From an uncultured Caryophanales bacterium (lineage in GTDB: Bacteria > Bacillota_I > Bacilli_A > RFN20 > CAG-826): a DNA stretch of 64,000 bases. A program made the translations under genes and the position numbers. A model generated the notes under the pieces. It was not told the DNA's origin, did no database searches, and saw only the letters and a program-made list of their open reading frames with translations. Where the stretch lies: contig CAMJPB010000001.1 in NCBI GenBank assembly GCA_946407815.1, positions 186,001 through 250,000 on the forward strand. Reading direction: 5' to 3'. This document shows, piece by piece, positions 62,252 to 64,000 of this stretch (positions within the stretch are counted from its first letter, which is position 1; the number at the start of each line of letters is the position of its first letter).

Positions 62252-64000
62252 ATGAACGAAAAAGAATTACAACAATTATCAATCAACGCTATTAGAGCCA
62301 CTGTTATTGATACAATCAATAAAGCAAAAAGTGGTCACCCAGGTATGGCACTTGGAAGTGCACCTATTATGTACACACTTTTTACACGCCATTTAGTCGC
62401 TGATCCAAAAGATCCAATGTGGTTTAATAGAGACCGTTTCGTTTTATCTGCAGGACATGCAAGCTCACTTTTATACACAATGCTTCATGTTTCTGGCTAT
62501 GATGTCACAATTGATGACTTGAAGTCATTCAGACAACTCCACAGCCGCACTCCAGGCCACCCAGAATTTAGAGATACTGCTGGTGTTGATGCCACAAGTG
62601 GACCTTTAGGTCAAGGCATCGCCCAAGCCGTTGGTATGGCTATGGCTGAAAGAGCTGTAAAAGCACAATATCCACAAGGAAAGGTTCTTTGTGACCATTA
62701 TACATACGCATTATGCGGTGACGGATGCTTACAAGAAGGCATTTCTCAAGAAGCCATCTCCTTAGCAGGTCACCAAAAATTAAATAAATTAATTTTATTC
62801 TACGATTCAAATGCAATTACATTAGATGGAAAGCTCGATTTAAGTTTCTCAGAAAACGTAAAAATGCGTTTCAAAGCTTCTGAATGGAATGTTTTAGAAG
62901 TTGAGGAGGGAAATGATGTTGAAGCGATTGATGAAGCAATTTGCAAAGCAAAAACATCAAAATCTAAACCAACTTTAATTATCGTCCACACAGTTATTGG
63001 CTTTGGTTCAGCAAAACAAGGAACTAATAAAGTTCATGGTAGCCCACTTGGCGAAGAAGATGGTGCTAATGCTAAGGCATTATATGGCTATAAATATGGA
63101 CAATTTGAAATTCCAAACAAAGTTTATAACCACTTCAAAGATACATTTGCTAAACGTGGTCAAGAAGCCCATAAAAATTATGAAAAGGATGTTTCTGAAT
63201 GGAAAGCAGGCCACGCTAGTGCTGCAAAACGTTTTGAAAAAGCACTTGCAGGCGATGTTTCTAGCTACTTCGGCAAAGAACCTAAATTCGCAGAAGATGA
63301 TGCTTTAGCATCAAGAAATTCTTCTGGTAAATGTTTAAACGAACTTTATAACAAGATTCCATTCTTAATGGGTGGATCAGCCGACGTTGCTGGTTCAGTT
63401 ATGACAAAAATCACTGATGGAATCGACTTTACTCCAAAATCTGCCAGAGGCAGAAATATCAACTGGGGTATTAGAGAATTCGCAATGGCATCCGCTCAAA
63501 ACGGTATGTTATTACATGGTGGCGTTAAAACTTATGTTGGCTGTTTCTTAGTCTTTGCTGACTACATGAAAGCCGCAGTTAGAATGGCTGCTTTAAGCAA
63601 ATTACCTGCAATTTATTTATTCTCACATGACTCAATCGCAGTTGGTGAAGATGGTCCAACCCATCAACCAATTGAAACCTTAGCTATGCTAAGAAGTATT
63701 CCAAATTGTAACATTATCCGTCCATGTGATTCCCGTGAGACATACGCAGCATGGGAAAGAGCACTTAAGAGTCAAGAAACTCCAACTGCTTTAATTCTTT
63801 CTAGACAAAATCTTCCTATATTAGGAAGCAAATATAAAGATGTCGCTAAAGGAGCTTATGTTATTTCTAAAGAAAAAGCTCATTTAGATGCAACTCTTAT
63901 TGCAACTGGTTCTGAAGTTTCATTAGCAGTTGAAGCTCAAAAAGAACTTTTATCAAAAGGAATCGATGTCAGAGTCGTTTCTATGCCTTCATGGTTTGAT
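62252..64000 (+). CDS. tkt: Transketolase (3' partial)
   Basis: 583 codons to the window end, about 80 short of the usual 660. The start MNEKELQQLSINAIRATVID follows ribosome-binding site AAAGGAG. It has SGHPGMALGSAP (about 28-39), the thiamine-diphosphate motif GDGCLQEGISQEA (about 154-166), and the second domain with WGIREFAMASAQNGM and HDSIAVGEDGPTHQPIE. It moves two-carbon units between sugar phosphates in the pentose phosphate pathway. It is 12 bp after aspS and probably shares its transcript. Confidence 0.97.
   Translation, partial: MNEKELQQLSINAIRATVIDTINKAKSGHPGMALGSAPIMYTLFTRHLVADPKDPMWFNRDRFVLSAGHASSLLYTMLHVSGYDVTIDDLKSFRQLHSRTPGHPEFRDTAGVDATSGPLGQGIAQAVGMAMAERAVKAQYPQGKVLCDHYTYALCGDGCLQEGISQEAISLAGHQKLNKLILFYDSNAITLDGKLDLSFSENVKMRFKASEWNVLEVEEGNDVEAIDEAICKAKTSKSKPTLIIVHTVIGFGSAKQGTNKVHGSPLGEEDGANAKALYGYKYGQFEIPNKVYNHFKDTFAKRGQEAHKNYEKDVSEWKAGHASAAKRFEKALAGDVSSYFGKEPKFAEDDALASRNSSGKCLNELYNKIPFLMGGSADVAGSVMTKITDGIDFTPKSARGRNINWGIREFAMASAQNGMLLHGGVKTYVGCFLVFADYMKAAVRMAALSKLPAIYLFSHDSIAVGEDGPTHQPIETLAMLRSIPNCNIIRPCDSRETYAAWERALKSQETPTALILSRQNLPILGSKYKDVAKGAYVISKEKAHLDATLIATGSEVSLAVEAQKELLSKGIDVRVVSMPSWFD

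Overview
The window is an AT-rich bacterial chromosome segment using the standard bacterial code (TGA is a stop, as at the end of alaS; Trp is TGG). Gene families and order (rpsO-pnp, alaS-ruvX-yrzB-greA, rplU-prp-rpmA-obg, ruvAB-secDF-recJ-rel-hisS-aspS) are those of Firmicutes/Bacilli. The T-box, L21 leader, Prp-processed L27, many small lipoproteins and several eroded housekeeping proteins (RNase J, SecDF) point to an uncultured, host-associated member of Bacilli near the Erysipelotrichia/RF39/Mollicutes radiation. That placement is an inference. No tRNA, rRNA, CRISPR, IS element or prophage was recognised.

Layout. 1-3.4 kb: a heterodimeric ABC exporter, cut at its 5' end by the window edge. 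3.5-5.5 kb: a membrane protein and two lipoproteins. 5.6-8.2 kb: rpsO and pnp. 8.3-11.3 kb: a three-gene FAD/Fe-S oxidoreductase operon of the anaerobic glycerol-3-phosphate dehydrogenase type. 11.3-18 kb: an RNase J homologue without its metal ligands, an FtsK/SpoIIIE translocase, a small OB-like protein, a PlsC acyltransferase and a convergent RsmF-type methyltransferase. 18.1-18.6 kb: a YefM/YoeB-type toxin-antitoxin pair. 18.8-21.7 kb: pyrimidine-nucleoside phosphorylase, dtd and mnmA. 21.7-26.5 kb: a TrpXYZ-type ABC transporter on the minus strand, with a structured attenuator-like leader, diverging from a tryptophan synthase beta chain that carries an N-terminal DNA-binding domain. 26.5-27.7 kb: a PTS IIC-like membrane protein.

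27.8-38.4 kb: three tandem clostripain-like (C11) surface proteases with Ig-like repeats. 38.4-42.5 kb: T-box-alaS, ruvX, a DUF1292 gene and greA. 42.6-46.7 kb: an unrecognised 58-residue membrane peptide coupled to radC, then L21 leader-rplU-prp-rpmA, obg and nadE. 46.7-52.8 kb: ruvAB, a divergent secDF and recJ. 52.9-56.8 kb: a cassette of lipoprotein and membrane-protein genes inserted between recJ and rel. 56.9-64 kb: rel, hisS, aspS and the start of a transketolase, cut at the window end.

The best candidate for something undescribed is at 21.7-26.5 kb. An excisionase-like helix-turn-helix is fused in frame to a TrpB with its catalytic residues intact. Its own promoter is overlain by a near-perfect 27-bp palindrome. 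It diverges from a transporter of the family predicted to carry tryptophan, whose leader RNA can form mutually exclusive hairpins. Together these suggest a metabolic enzyme acting as its own regulator. The transporter ATPase also carries a charged insertion of about 105 residues inside its nucleotide-binding domain. Other points worth attention are the ligand-less RNase J, a SecDF lacking its proton-relay motif, the small peptide before radC, the C11 protease array, and several promoters whose -10 box lies only 9-12 nt from the start codon, which suggests leaderless mRNAs.
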